Below are positions 16,220 to 24,864 of a DNA stretch of 64,000 nt, piece by piece. Source of the DNA: UBA6136 sp964386975 (GTDB lineage Bacteria > Pseudomonadota > Gammaproteobacteria > Methylococcales > Methylococcaceae). How positions within the stretch are numbered: position 1 is the first letter of the stretch; each line of letters opens with the position of its first letter. The translations under genes were made by a program, and so were the position numbers. The DNA is taken from NCBI GenBank assembly GCA_964386975.1, contig CAYLUS010000007.1, positions 5,152 through 69,151 on the forward strand, in the 5' to 3' direction. The notes below the pieces were generated by a model that was given only the letters and a program-made list of their open reading frames with translations, was not told the DNA's origin and did not search any database.

Positions 16220-17674
16220 ATGCCGCATCTGATCCCCCGAGTCCTTGCCACACTGACCTTTTTACTGACCCCCCTCCTGGCAGCGGCACATGAGGGCAGG
16301 GATCCACCCCCGTTGGATCTGACGCAGCACTGGGTTGGTTACGCCGGGATTGCGATTTTCTTTCTGGCCTACATCCTTGCCATGTTCGAGGAGTCGACGC
16401 TTCTCAGAAAATCAAAGCCAATGGTCTTCGCCGCCAGCATGATCTGGGTCCTGATCGGCATCGTTTATGCTCAGCGGGGGTTGGGTGAACAATCAGGGCA
16501 TGCCTTTCGAACCAGCCTTGAGGGCTTTGCCGAGCTGTTCTTGTTCATTCTGGTTTCCATGACCTACCTGAACGCCATGGAGCAGCGCGGCATCTTCGAC
16601 AACCTCCGGGTTTGGCTCCTGTCTCGGGAATTTGGCTACCGCGCCCTGTTCTGGGTCACCGGCATCCTGTCCTTTTTCATGTCCTCGGCCCTCAATAACC
16701 TCACCACGGCGCTGCTCATGGGCGCCGTCATCCTGGCTATGGCCAAGGACAACCGGCGCTTCATCTCACTGGCATGCATCAATATCGTGGTGGCAACGAA
16801 TGCCGGGGGTTCCTTCAGCCCCTTTGGCGACATCACCACCCTTTTGGTCTGGCAAAAAGGACCGGTGCCGTTCGGAGATTTCTTCAGCCTGTTTCTGCCT
16901 GCCGTGGTCAACTTCGTGGTCCCCGCCCTGATCATGTCGTTCTGGGTACCGAAGGGAAAACCCGGGATGACGCGCAAAGCAATTCCCTTGATGCGGGGCG
17001 CTCTTGGGATCATTGCTCTGTTTTTCCTGACCATTACCACTGCAGTCTGCTTCGAGAACTTTCTCGACCTTCCGCCCGCCGCGGGTATGGTTGCCGGCTT
17101 GAGTTACCTCAGTTTCTATTTCTACTACCTGTTCAGCTCGCGTGAAAAAGACAAGGCGATCGAGGGCATGGACCGCCTTGAACCCGGCCATACGCTGACA
17201 GATGCGCATCCTAAAACCACCGTAAACAACCAGATTTTTGACGTGTTTCATAACGTCTCGAAACTGGAGTGGGATACCTTGTTGTTCTTCTACGGCGTCA
17301 TGGTGAGTGTCGGCGGCCTGAGCTTTATGGGCTATCTCGCCATGGCATCGGATGTTCTTTACACCGGCCTTGACCCGACGATTGCCAATATTCTGGTCGG
17401 CGTGGTCTCGGCATTCATCGACAACGGCACGATCATGTATGCCGTTCTGACCATGGCACCGAATATTTCCGAGGGGCAATGGTTGCTGGTCACGCTGACG
17501 GCCGGTGTCGGCGGAAGCTTGCTGGCAATCGGTTCGGCGGCAGGTGTTGGGCTTCTGGGGCAAATGGGAGGGGCCTATTCCTTTGTCTCCCACCTCAAGT
17601 GGATGCCGGCGATCGCGCTCGGCTATGCAGCCAGCATCGTTACCCATTTCCTGATCAACGGCCGGTTTTTCTGA
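16220..17674 (+). CDS. nhaD: NhaD-type sodium:proton antiporter
   Basis: The 484-residue ion-transporter-superfamily protein has an N-terminal signal-like helix (ending AAAHEG), a second helix with LAMFEESTLLRKSKP, and about ten further helices. The motifs SSALNNLTTALLMGAV, NIVVATNAGGSFSPFGDITTLLVWQ and SAFIDNGTIMYAVLTM are typical of NhaD. NhaD extrudes Na+ (or Li+) in exchange for protons and is common in marine and haloalkaliphilic gammaproteobacteria. It is followed after 29 bases by pgaB on the same strand, so it may be the first gene of the envelope and ion run extending to 26.6 kb. Confidence 0.9.
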   Translation: MPHLIPRVLATLTFLLTPLLAAAHEGRDPPPLDLTQHWVGYAGIAIFFLAYILAMFEESTLLRKSKPMVFAASMIWVLIGIVYAQRGLGEQSGHAFRTSLEGFAELFLFILVSMTYLNAMEQRGIFDNLRVWLLSREFGYRALFWVTGILSFFMSSALNNLTTALLMGAVILAMAKDNRRFISLACINIVVATNAGGSFSPFGDITTLLVWQKGPVPFGDFFSLFLPAVVNFVVPALIMSFWVPKGKPGMTRKAIPLMRGALGIIALFFLTITTAVCFENFLDLPPAAGMVAGLSYLSFYFYYLFSSREKDKAIEGMDRLEPGHTLTDAHPKTTVNNQIFDVFHNVSKLEWDTLLFFYGVMVSVGGLSFMGYLAMASDVLYTGLDPTIANILVGVVSAFIDNGTIMYAVLTMAPNISEGQWLLVTLTAGVGGSLLAIGSAAGVGLLGQMGGAYSFVSHLKWMPAIALGYAASIVTHFLINGRFF

Positions 17675-17703
17675 TCCGCGATTGCTCCACCCGGCCTGAA
17701 TCC

Positions 17704-19614
17704 ATGCTGCGTCCCCTCGCGTTCCTCGCTCTTCTCCTGTTGCCGGCCAGCGCGCTCTGGGCCGCCGGCAATCAGTTCATTGCGCTGAACTACCACGACA
17801 TCATCCCCGAGGAGGAACGCGTCCCTCCATTCGACCGGGTGGCGGTCAGCCAGGCACACTTTGAAAGCCACTTCGCCTGGCTCAAGCAGTCGGGCTACAA
17901 GGTCGTCAGTCTGGAGGAGATCATCACCGCCTCTCAGGGAGGACGGCCACTGCCCGAAAAATCGGTGCTGCTCACCTTCGATGATGGCTATGAGAGCTTC
18001 TACACCCGCGTCTACCCGCTCCTCAAGAAATACCGCTACCCGGCTGTGGTGGCCTTGGTCGGGGCCTGGATGCGGGATCCCGAGGCGAAGGAAAGGCCTG
18101 CCAATAAGCGCCTTTTAAGTTGGACTCAGGTGCGGGAATTGATTGACTCGGGCCTGGTAGAGGTCGCCTCGCACAGCTATGACCTGCACCGTGGCATCAC
18201 CTCCAATCCACAAGGCAATGAGCAGCCCGCCGCGACCTCTCGGGCCTTTGACACCGATCTTGGCCAATACGAGGACGATGGCGAGTACATGCAGCGGGTG
18301 AACACGGCGCTGGCGAAAAGTGCGGATTTCATCTGGCAGCATGCCGGCATTCGCCCGCGCGTCATGGTCTGGCCCTTTGGCGAATACAACGAATGGTTGC
18401 TGGCAGCAACCCGTAACGTCGGCATGCCCTACAGCATGGCCCTCCGGGACCGCATCAACACCCTCGCTGACCTTCGGGCCATGCACCGGTTGCTGATCGC
18501 CGATGACCCCAATCAGGCCCAGTTTGCGCGCATCATGGAAGGCTTGCGGGCGGATCGTCCGGTCCGGGTCATCCACCTCGACATGGACTACATCCACGAC
18601 CCCGATCCCGAACAAACCGAGCGCAACCTCGGCGCTGTCATTGACCGAGTGCGAGAGAGTGGCGCCAATACGGTCTACCTCCAGGCCTATTCGGATCCCG
18701 ATGGCGATGGCAATGCCGATGCCCTGTATTTCCCCAACCGGGCCCTGCCGGTGGTACAGGACCTTTTCAATCGGGTGGCCTGGCAACTCAAGACCCGTGC
18801 TGGCGTCAAGGTCTATGCCTGGATGCCAATGATGGCCTACAAGGCAGACGTTCCCGAGAGCTGGCGGGTGCTTGAATGGCGGGATGGCAAAGCCCAGACG
18901 CCCGCACACATCTACAGCCGGATCTCGCCTTTCAGCCCCGAGGGACGACGCTGGGTCGGTGATCTTTATGAGGATCTGGCCAAGCACTGCGCCTTTGATG
19001 GCCTGCTCTTCCATGACGATGGGATCCTCTCGGACTTTGAGGATGTCTCGCCACAGGCGCTGGCCTATGGCCATGAGGTCTTTGGACTGCCGGATACGTT
19101 TGAGGCCCTCCATGGCACCGCCGCCATGCGGCTGAAATGGGCCAAGCGCAAGACCGAACTCATGACACAGTTCACCGACTATCTGACCGAGCGCGCCAAG
19201 CTGTTCCGTCCCTACCTCAAGACCAGTCGCAACCTCTACGCCTTGCCGATCCTGAACCCAGAAAGTGAGGAGTGGTACGGTCAGTCGCTCGAAGCCTTTC
19301 TCGCACACTATGATTTTGTGGCAGTCGAGGCGATGCCCTTCATGGAGAAGGCCAAACAGCCCGAGGCCTGGCTCAGGCAACTCATCGCCAAAGTCGCCGC
19401 GCACCCCGAGGGCCTTCGAAAAACGGTATTCGAACTGCAGCCCGTGGACTGGAATACCCAAAAGCCCATCCCCATGGAGGTGTTCACCCGACAGATCGCC
19501 CTTCTCAAGCAGGCGGGCGTCAACCATTTTGGCTATTACCCGGACAACGTGTACGCTGACCAGCCCTCCCTTGAGGTCCTCAAGAAACACTTTGCGGTCA
19601 AGGCAACTCACTGA
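17704..19614 (+). CDS. pgaB: Poly-beta-1,6-N-acetyl-D-glucosamine N-deacetylase PgaB
   Basis: The 636-residue periplasmic enzyme partly deacetylates PNAG (PGA) so that it can be exported as biofilm matrix. A signal peptide (ending SALWAAG) is followed by a NodB-type deacetylase domain with LTFDDGYES, the metal-binding SHSYDLH, and WPFGEYN, and then from about residue 280 the C-terminal glycosidase-like PNAG-binding domain (VIHLDMDYIHD, GLLFHDDG). The frame is open much further upstream inside nhaD, but ATG 17704 immediately precedes the signal peptide. Unlike E. coli PgaB, no lipobox is evident. pgaC follows after 3 bases; pgaA is not upstream. Confidence 0.9.
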   Translation: MLRPLAFLALLLLPASALWAAGNQFIALNYHDIIPEEERVPPFDRVAVSQAHFESHFAWLKQSGYKVVSLEEIITASQGGRPLPEKSVLLTFDDGYESFYTRVYPLLKKYRYPAVVALVGAWMRDPEAKERPANKRLLSWTQVRELIDSGLVEVASHSYDLHRGITSNPQGNEQPAATSRAFDTDLGQYEDDGEYMQRVNTALAKSADFIWQHAGIRPRVMVWPFGEYNEWLLAATRNVGMPYSMALRDRINTLADLRAMHRLLIADDPNQAQFARIMEGLRADRPVRVIHLDMDYIHDPDPEQTERNLGAVIDRVRESGANTVYLQAYSDPDGDGNADALYFPNRALPVVQDLFNRVAWQLKTRAGVKVYAWMPMMAYKADVPESWRVLEWRDGKAQTPAHIYSRISPFSPEGRRWVGDLYEDLAKHCAFDGLLFHDDGILSDFEDVSPQALAYGHEVFGLPDTFEALHGTAAMRLKWAKRKTELMTQFTDYLTERAKLFRPYLKTSRNLYALPILNPESEEWYGQSLEAFLAHYDFVAVEAMPFMEKAKQPEAWLRQLIAKVAAHPEGLRKTVFELQPVDWNTQKPIPMEVFTRQIALLKQAGVNHFGYYPDNVYADQPSLEVLKKHFAVKATH

Positions 19615-19617
19615 CGC

Positions 19618-20994
19618 ATGAGCGACCCCTTTCAACTTTCTGACTGGCTGGCGCCACTCGGTGCCATGCGCGAATCTGTCCTTCAAAGCGTCAGATCAGA
19701 ACCGTTGATCGCCTTCATGAACCTCCCGCTGTGGGGCGAATTGGACGAGGGACTTGCCCGCTTCATGTTCTATTACCCACTGTTCATGGCCTATGTCTGG
19801 ATCATCGGCGCGTGGGTCTATTACTGGCGTTTTGAGCGAAAACAGGGTGGGCCTGACAGTCAGGTACCCGTCTTGGCACAAACTCCCAAGGTCTCCATCC
19901 TCATTCCCTGTCACAACGAGGCCGACAACATTCGGGAGACCGTCGCCTTCTGTCTGGCCCAGAACTATCCGGATTTCGACATCCTGGCGATCAATGATGG
20001 CAGCCGTGACAACACTCTCGAGATTCTGGAGGAACTGGCGAGCCAGCACCCCCGGTTGCGCGTTGTCAATCTGGCCAGCAATCAGGGCAAGGCGGTTGGA
20101 CTCAGGACCGCGGCACTGGTGACAGACAGCGAGTATCTGATTTGCATCGATGGCGATGCCTTGCTCTCCCCCGATGCCACTGGCTGGATGGTTCGGCATT
20201 TTCTCGAGGATCCCGATGTCGGTGCGGTGACCGGCAATCCCAGGATACGGAATCGCTCCACTCTCCTCGGACGGGTTCAGGTGGGCGAGTTCTCTGCCAT
20301 TGTCGGCATGATCAAACGCGCCCAACGATTGTACGGGCGCGTCTTCACCATTTCCGGTGTGATCGGCGCCTTTCGTAAATCCGCGATCTGCGAAGTGGGG
20401 TACTGGAGTCCCGACATGGTGACCGAGGACATCGATATCAGCTGGAAGCTTCAACTTGCCGGCTGGTCAATCCGCTTTGAACCCAATGCCCTGTGTTGGG
20501 TCCTCATGCCCGAAACGCTCAACGGCCTCTGGAAACAAAGAACCCGGTGGGCGCAGGGCGGTGTCGAAGTCCTGCTGCGTTACTTCAGCAGGGTCATGCG
20601 CTTGCGCGCACGATCGCTCTGGCCCCTTTACCTCGAATGTGTCATCAGCATTACCTGGTCCTTTCTGGTCCTGATCACCTTGATGTTGCTGCCGCTGGAA
20701 CTCTTCCACGAAACCCAGAAAGAACGTCTGGAGGATCTCTCACCCAGCTGGACCAGCATGTTGCTGAGCATCACCTGTCTGATCCAGTTTGCGGCCAGCC
20801 TTTGGATCGACTCCCGCTACGAACGCCGAACCGGAGGCCTCGCCCGCTACTACTACTGGATGATCTGGTATCCAATTGTCTACTGGCTCATCAACGTGGG
20901 AACCACCGTCAACGGATTCTTCAAGGCCATCTCCAAAAAACGCGGACAACGGGCGGTCTGGGTGACCCTTGATCGGGGGCTCCGACACAAATGA
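19618..20994 (+). CDS. pgaC: Poly-beta-1,6-N-acetyl-D-glucosamine synthase PgaC
   Basis: The 458-residue inner-membrane family 2 glycosyltransferase polymerises GlcNAc from UDP-GlcNAc. It has one or two N-terminal membrane helices, the GT2 motifs ILIPCHNEADNI, AINDGSRDN, CIDGDALL, TEDIDISWKLQ and QRTRWAQGG (QxxRW), and two or three C-terminal helices. All processive synthase motifs are intact. It overlaps pgaD by 4 bases (ATGA). PgaC needs PgaD and, in E. coli, c-di-GMP for activity. Confidence 0.95.
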   Translation: MSDPFQLSDWLAPLGAMRESVLQSVRSEPLIAFMNLPLWGELDEGLARFMFYYPLFMAYVWIIGAWVYYWRFERKQGGPDSQVPVLAQTPKVSILIPCHNEADNIRETVAFCLAQNYPDFDILAINDGSRDNTLEILEELASQHPRLRVVNLASNQGKAVGLRTAALVTDSEYLICIDGDALLSPDATGWMVRHFLEDPDVGAVTGNPRIRNRSTLLGRVQVGEFSAIVGMIKRAQRLYGRVFTISGVIGAFRKSAICEVGYWSPDMVTEDIDISWKLQLAGWSIRFEPNALCWVLMPETLNGLWKQRTRWAQGGVEVLLRYFSRVMRLRARSLWPLYLECVISITWSFLVLITLMLLPLELFHETQKERLEDLSPSWTSMLLSITCLIQFAASLWIDSRYERRTGGLARYYYWMIWYPIVYWLINVGTTVNGFFKAISKKRGQRAVWVTLDRGLRHK

Positions 20995-21452
20995 AGCCTG
21001 ATAGCCTGATCATCGAACTTCCGCACCTGCAGTCACTGCGACAACGCTTGGGTTCCTGGGTCGTGGCCATCGGTTGCTGGGTGCTCTGGATTTATTTTCT
21101 GATTCCGCTGGTCTCTTTGAGCGGCTGGCTGATGGGGGTTCGGAAATTCTCTGCCGAGGTGCGCTGGTTTGGTGGCTACAAAAGTCTGATCGAACTCCTG
21201 CAGATGTATGGCCTGACCATCCTCGCCATTCTGGTGGCCTGGCTGCTATGGACGGCACTGACCAGCCTGATCCGGCGACTGCCCGGCCGCTCCGGACACC
21301 TTGATGCCGAGGGCAATGAGTCTCGATTGGTCGTGTCACCGGTCAATCTCGCTGCGGCACGGAGTCAAAAGGCCATGACCGTGACCTTTAACGAGTCGGG
21401 TCAGATTACGGCTATCCTCGCTTCGGGTGCCGACCAAAATCCCGGGTCATGA
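20991..21452 (+). CDS. pgaD: PgaD-like accessory protein for PNAG synthesis
   Basis: The 153-residue protein has two membrane helices (about residues 23-48 and 72-92) separated by GVRKFSAEVRWFGGY, followed by a cytosolic tail; this layout matches PgaD. In E. coli PgaD stabilises and activates PgaC when c-di-GMP binds both. Sequence conservation in this family is low, and the call leans on the position directly after pgaC with a 4-base overlap. Confidence 0.85.
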   Translation: MKPDSLIIELPHLQSLRQRLGSWVVAIGCWVLWIYFLIPLVSLSGWLMGVRKFSAEVRWFGGYKSLIELLQMYGLTILAILVAWLLWTALTSLIRRLPGRSGHLDAEGNESRLVVSPVNLAAARSQKAMTVTFNESGQITAILASGADQNPGS

Positions 21453-21532
21453 TCGGGTCCTGCTAAAATCGCCATCTTGCGTCAGGAGACCCTTGCTCCA
21501 GACCTTTCCTCCCCCACTGAAGAATTTGCCAG

Positions 21533-22990
21533 GTGAACCGCTTCCTCTCGCTGATTCGCATCTTCGGGCTCATGTTGGCGGTCTTCAGCGTGACCTACTC
21601 CATCCCCATTGCTGCGGCCCTGATTTATCAGGACGGCACCTTGAACCTGTTTCTGAGAGACATGTGCCTGACCCTTGGCGCGGGTGCCTTTCTCTGGCTG
21701 CTCACCCGCCATCACGAGGCGGATCTTCGGGCCCGCGATGGTTTCATCCTGGTTGTCATCACCTGGGTCGGGTTGGCCGCGGTCGCCACCTTTCCCCTCC
21801 TCTCCCACATCGACGGGCTGAGTTTTACCGATGCCTATTTCGAAACCATGTCGGGTCTTTCCACGACGGGCTCCACGGTCTTGAGCCAGCTCGACTATCT
21901 GCCTCCCGCCCTTAACCTCTGGCGTCATGAACTCAACTGGATTGGCGGCATGGGCATCATCGTTCTGGCCGTCGCGATCCTTCCGATCCTCGGGGTCGGT
22001 GGCCGACAGCTTTACGTTGCAGAAACACCGGGCCCTATCAAGGACAGCAAGCTGACCCCCCGCATCACCGAGACGGCAAAGAACCTCTGGCTGACCTATG
22101 CCATCATCACCCTGATGTGCATTCTCGCCCTCAAGTGGGCAGGCATGGACTGGCTGGATGCGGTCTGTCATGCCTTCGCGACCATGGGACTTGGGGGATT
22201 TTCGACTCATGATGCAAGCATCGGTTATTTCAATTCGCCTGAAATCGAGATGGTCCTGGTGCTTTTCATGCTACTGGCCGGGATGAATTTTGCGACGCAC
22301 TTCCTGGCCTTCCGGGAAAAAAGCCTGGCCCCCTACCGATCGGACCTTGAAGCCCTTCCTTACCTGATCCTGATGCTCGGCAGCATTGGTGGGATTGGCG
22401 CCTACCTTTATTGGACCGGGACCTATCCTGAAGCGCTGACCGCCTTAAGACACGCCGCGTTCAACGTGGTGTCGATCGGCACCGACTGCGGATTTGCCAG
22501 CCAGGATTTCAATGAGTGGCCGCTGTTTGCCCCCCTGTGGATGCTGTTTCTAAGCTGTATTGCCGCCTCCACCGGTTCAACCGGCGGTGGCATCAAGATG
22601 ATGCGGACACTCATCCTGATCAAGCAATCACAATTGCAGATGCTGCTGCTTCGGCATCCGGCCGCGGTGATCCCTCTCAAACTCGGAGGCCAAGTCATCA
22701 GCTCCCGCATCATTCTCTCGGTGCTTGGGTTTATCTTCGCCTACTTCATGACGGTCGTGTCGCTGACCCTTGTCCTGGTGATCACGGGCCTTGATCTGGT
22801 CTCGGCCTTCTCCGCCGTGGTGGCTTCGATCAACAACGCAGGTCCTGGTCTTGGCGTGGTCGGACCTTCGACCAACTACAGCGGACTTTCCGATGTCCAG
22901 ACCTGGACCTGCATACTGGCGATGTTCCTGGGTCGCATCGAAATCTTCACCGCCCTCATCCTCTTCACCCCGGCATTCTGGCGGCGCTGA
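21533..22990 (+). CDS. trkH: Trk-type potassium uptake protein TrkH
   Basis: The 485-residue protein has about ten to twelve helices and the four selectivity-filter P-loops of the Trk/Ktr/HKT superfamily, including SGLSTTGSTVL, ATMGLGGFSTHD, VVSIGTDCGF and ASINNAGPGLGVV. With a cytosolic TrkA partner it drives K+ uptake. No separate trkA is in this window. The frame begins at GTG 21533, without a clear ribosome binding site; the start may be slightly different. Its stop overlaps the tonB start (TGATG). Confidence 0.9.
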   Translation: MNRFLSLIRIFGLMLAVFSVTYSIPIAAALIYQDGTLNLFLRDMCLTLGAGAFLWLLTRHHEADLRARDGFILVVITWVGLAAVATFPLLSHIDGLSFTDAYFETMSGLSTTGSTVLSQLDYLPPALNLWRHELNWIGGMGIIVLAVAILPILGVGGRQLYVAETPGPIKDSKLTPRITETAKNLWLTYAIITLMCILALKWAGMDWLDAVCHAFATMGLGGFSTHDASIGYFNSPEIEMVLVLFMLLAGMNFATHFLAFREKSLAPYRSDLEALPYLILMLGSIGGIGAYLYWTGTYPEALTALRHAAFNVVSIGTDCGFASQDFNEWPLFAPLWMLFLSCIAASTGSTGGGIKMMRTLILIKQSQLQMLLLRHPAAVIPLKLGGQVISSRIILSVLGFIFAYFMTVVSLTLVLVITGLDLVSAFSAVVASINNAGPGLGVVGPSTNYSGLSDVQTWTCILAMFLGRIEIFTALILFTPAFWRR

Positions 22991-23772
22991 TGATGACCCA
23001 ACGCCACAGGCTCCCGACAACCGGGCAGCTTCGGGCTGGGGGCATCAGCCCCGCCCGTTTCCTGCTGCTTTCCCTGGTGCTGCATGGGGCCCTTTTCTTC
23101 AGCCAGCACCTCCTTCTGCGTGACGATAAAGAAGTCGGCAAACCGCTGCCGCCGATCGAGGTCGCCTTGGTGGGTCCAAGTGCGCCATCGCCTGCCGCCG
23201 GAAAAACCGCCGAGCTGCCGGCAAAAGCGCCTTTGGAGCATCCAGCCAGCCCACCACTCAAGCCGCCGATCACCAAACCGAAAGCGGCCAGAACCCCGCC
23301 GGACGCCAATCGCCCCCCACCAAAGCCAGACCGGGAAGCGACGCAGGCCAGACCTCAAAAGGCACCGGTAGACCCGTTGCCGGCGGCCAGTCAATCCCCG
23401 ACACCGACCTCAAGTGCCAAAGCCTCCGAGAGCGCGACCTCAGGTGCCGCCCAGTCGGACACCAAAGCCCCGGCAGCGGGGGGCTATGAGGGCCCCAAGG
23501 TTGCTGCCTACCTGCATAATCCAAAACCCGAATACCCGCCAATGGCCAAGCGACGGGAGTGGGAGGGTCGGGTCATTCTCAAGGTCCGCGTCCTGGCCAG
23601 CGGGACGGCCGGCGAGGTCAGCGTCGCCACCTCCAGCGGCCATGAGATTCTCGATGAATCCGCACTGGAGGCCGTGCGGCATTGGCGATTCGTTCCGGCC
23701 AAACGCGGGGGCCAGCCGGTGGACAGCTGGGTCAATGTGCCTCTCAATTTCAGCCTGCTCGATTCCAAGTAA
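22990..23772 (+). CDS. tonB: TonB energy transducer
   Basis: The 260-residue protein has a single N-terminal membrane anchor (about residues 20-40), a long Pro/Lys/Ala-rich periplasmic spacer (about 45-160), and a C-terminal TonB domain with NPKPEYPPMAKRREWEGRVI and VRHWRFVPAKRGG. It transmits proton-motive energy from ExbB-ExbD to outer-membrane receptors. ATG codons at 22990 and 22993 are both possible. No TonB-dependent receptor is encoded in the window, so the cargo cannot be named. Confidence 0.9.
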   Translation: MMTQRHRLPTTGQLRAGGISPARFLLLSLVLHGALFFSQHLLLRDDKEVGKPLPPIEVALVGPSAPSPAAGKTAELPAKAPLEHPASPPLKPPITKPKAARTPPDANRPPPKPDREATQARPQKAPVDPLPAASQSPTPTSSAKASESATSGAAQSDTKAPAAGGYEGPKVAAYLHNPKPEYPPMAKRREWEGRVILKVRVLASGTAGEVSVATSSGHEILDESALEAVRHWRFVPAKRGGQPVDSWVNVPLNFSLLDSK

Positions 23773-23796
23773 TTCCAACCGTGGAGCTTCGCTAAC

Positions 23797-24456
23797 ATGA
23801 CCGAACTTGCCGCCAGCCCGATCGTCAATCTGACCTTATGGCTGCTCATCGCCTTCTCCATCGTGACCTGGGCACTGATCTTCCTGAAAGCCTATGAGCA
23901 CTGGCAGCTCGGCCGATCCAATGCGGCCTTTCTGGCGGCCTTCTGGAGCGCGAGGGATCTCAAGAGCGCAGAGGGCCTTCAAAGCCTTCAAGGTCCCTTG
24001 TCACGGATTGCCCACGCCGGGTTTGGCGCGCTGAACGCCACGCAGGGCCAGGTCGCCTCACTTGCGACCGGGGGCGATACCCGGGATATTCTCGAGCGGA
24101 CGTTCCGTCAGACCATCCAGCAGGAACGGCACCAGCTCGAACGCGGCCTGACCGTGCTTGCCAGCATCGGCAGTACGGCCCCTTTTGTCGGACTGTTCGG
24201 TACGGTCTGGGGCATCATGCATGCCCTCAAGGACATCAGTCTCAGAGGATCGGCCAGCCTGGATGTGGTCGCCGGACCCATCGGCGAGGCGCTGATCGCT
24301 ACGGCCATCGGCATTGCAGCTGCTATTCCGGCGGTTTTGGCCTACAACGCCCTCTTAAGACGCATCAAGCTGGCGGAGGCGGATCTTGAGAACTTTGCAA
24401 CGGATTTCCTGCATCTGGCCATCCGTACCGGCTTTTCCATGAAAACCGGAGATTGA
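23797..24456 (+). CDS. exbB: Biopolymer transport protein ExbB (MotA/TolQ/ExbB proton channel)
   Basis: The 219-residue protein has three membrane segments: one near the N-terminus (residues ~8-28) and two after the cytosolic loop (from VLASIGSTAPFVGLFGTVWGIM and from GPIGEALIATAIGIAAAIPAVLAYN). These two are the signature of the ExbB/TolQ channel. With ExbD it energises TonB. It lies 24 bases after tonB and 2 bases before exbD. Confidence 0.92.
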   Translation: MTELAASPIVNLTLWLLIAFSIVTWALIFLKAYEHWQLGRSNAAFLAAFWSARDLKSAEGLQSLQGPLSRIAHAGFGALNATQGQVASLATGGDTRDILERTFRQTIQQERHQLERGLTVLASIGSTAPFVGLFGTVWGIMHALKDISLRGSASLDVVAGPIGEALIATAIGIAAAIPAVLAYNALLRRIKLAEADLENFATDFLHLAIRTGFSMKTGD

Positions 24457-24458
24457 TC

Positions 24459-24860
24459 GTGGCATTTGGACCCCGCAATCAGGAACAGGCCATGAGTGAG
24501 ATCAACGTGACGCCGCTGGTCGACGTCATGCTGGTTCTGCTGGTGGTGTTCATCGTCACCGCACCCCTGCTCACCCAATCGGTGGGGGTGAGCCTTCCAA
24601 AAACCGTGGCGGCGGCTGCTGCGCCCAAAAACCCGACCTTGCTGGTCAGCCTCAATGCCGAGGGCGGCTTGTTTCTGGACAGCGTGCCACAGACGCCTGA
24701 AAGCCTTGAAAGCGCCCTCATGGCCCGAAAAACAGCCAGCCCGGAGCTGACCGTTCAATTCGAAATTGATGAGCGGGTCCTCTACGGAAAGGCTGCAGCA
24801 ATCCTTGCGATTGCCCAACGGGCGGGAATCAGCAAGGTCGCCTTGCAGACGCGACCCTGA
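24459..24860 (+). CDS. exbD: Biopolymer transport protein ExbD
   Basis: The 133-residue ExbD/TolR protein has one N-terminal membrane helix with the essential aspartate in INVTPLVDVMLVLLVVF, followed by a periplasmic domain. The frame opens at TTG 24453, but GGAG at 24448-24451 is better spaced for GTG 24459, giving the typical start MAFGPRNQEQAMSE. It completes a tonB-exbB-exbD energy-transduction set. Confidence 0.9.
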   Translation: MAFGPRNQEQAMSEINVTPLVDVMLVLLVVFIVTAPLLTQSVGVSLPKTVAAAAAPKNPTLLVSLNAEGGLFLDSVPQTPESLESALMARKTASPELTVQFEIDERVLYGKAAAILAIAQRAGISKVALQTRP

Positions 24861-24864
24861 CCCC

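Noticed and set aside
18115..19686. A 523-residue minus-strand open frame across pgaB
   Set aside because: It is antisense to the well-supported pgaB and has no recognisable domain or start signal.
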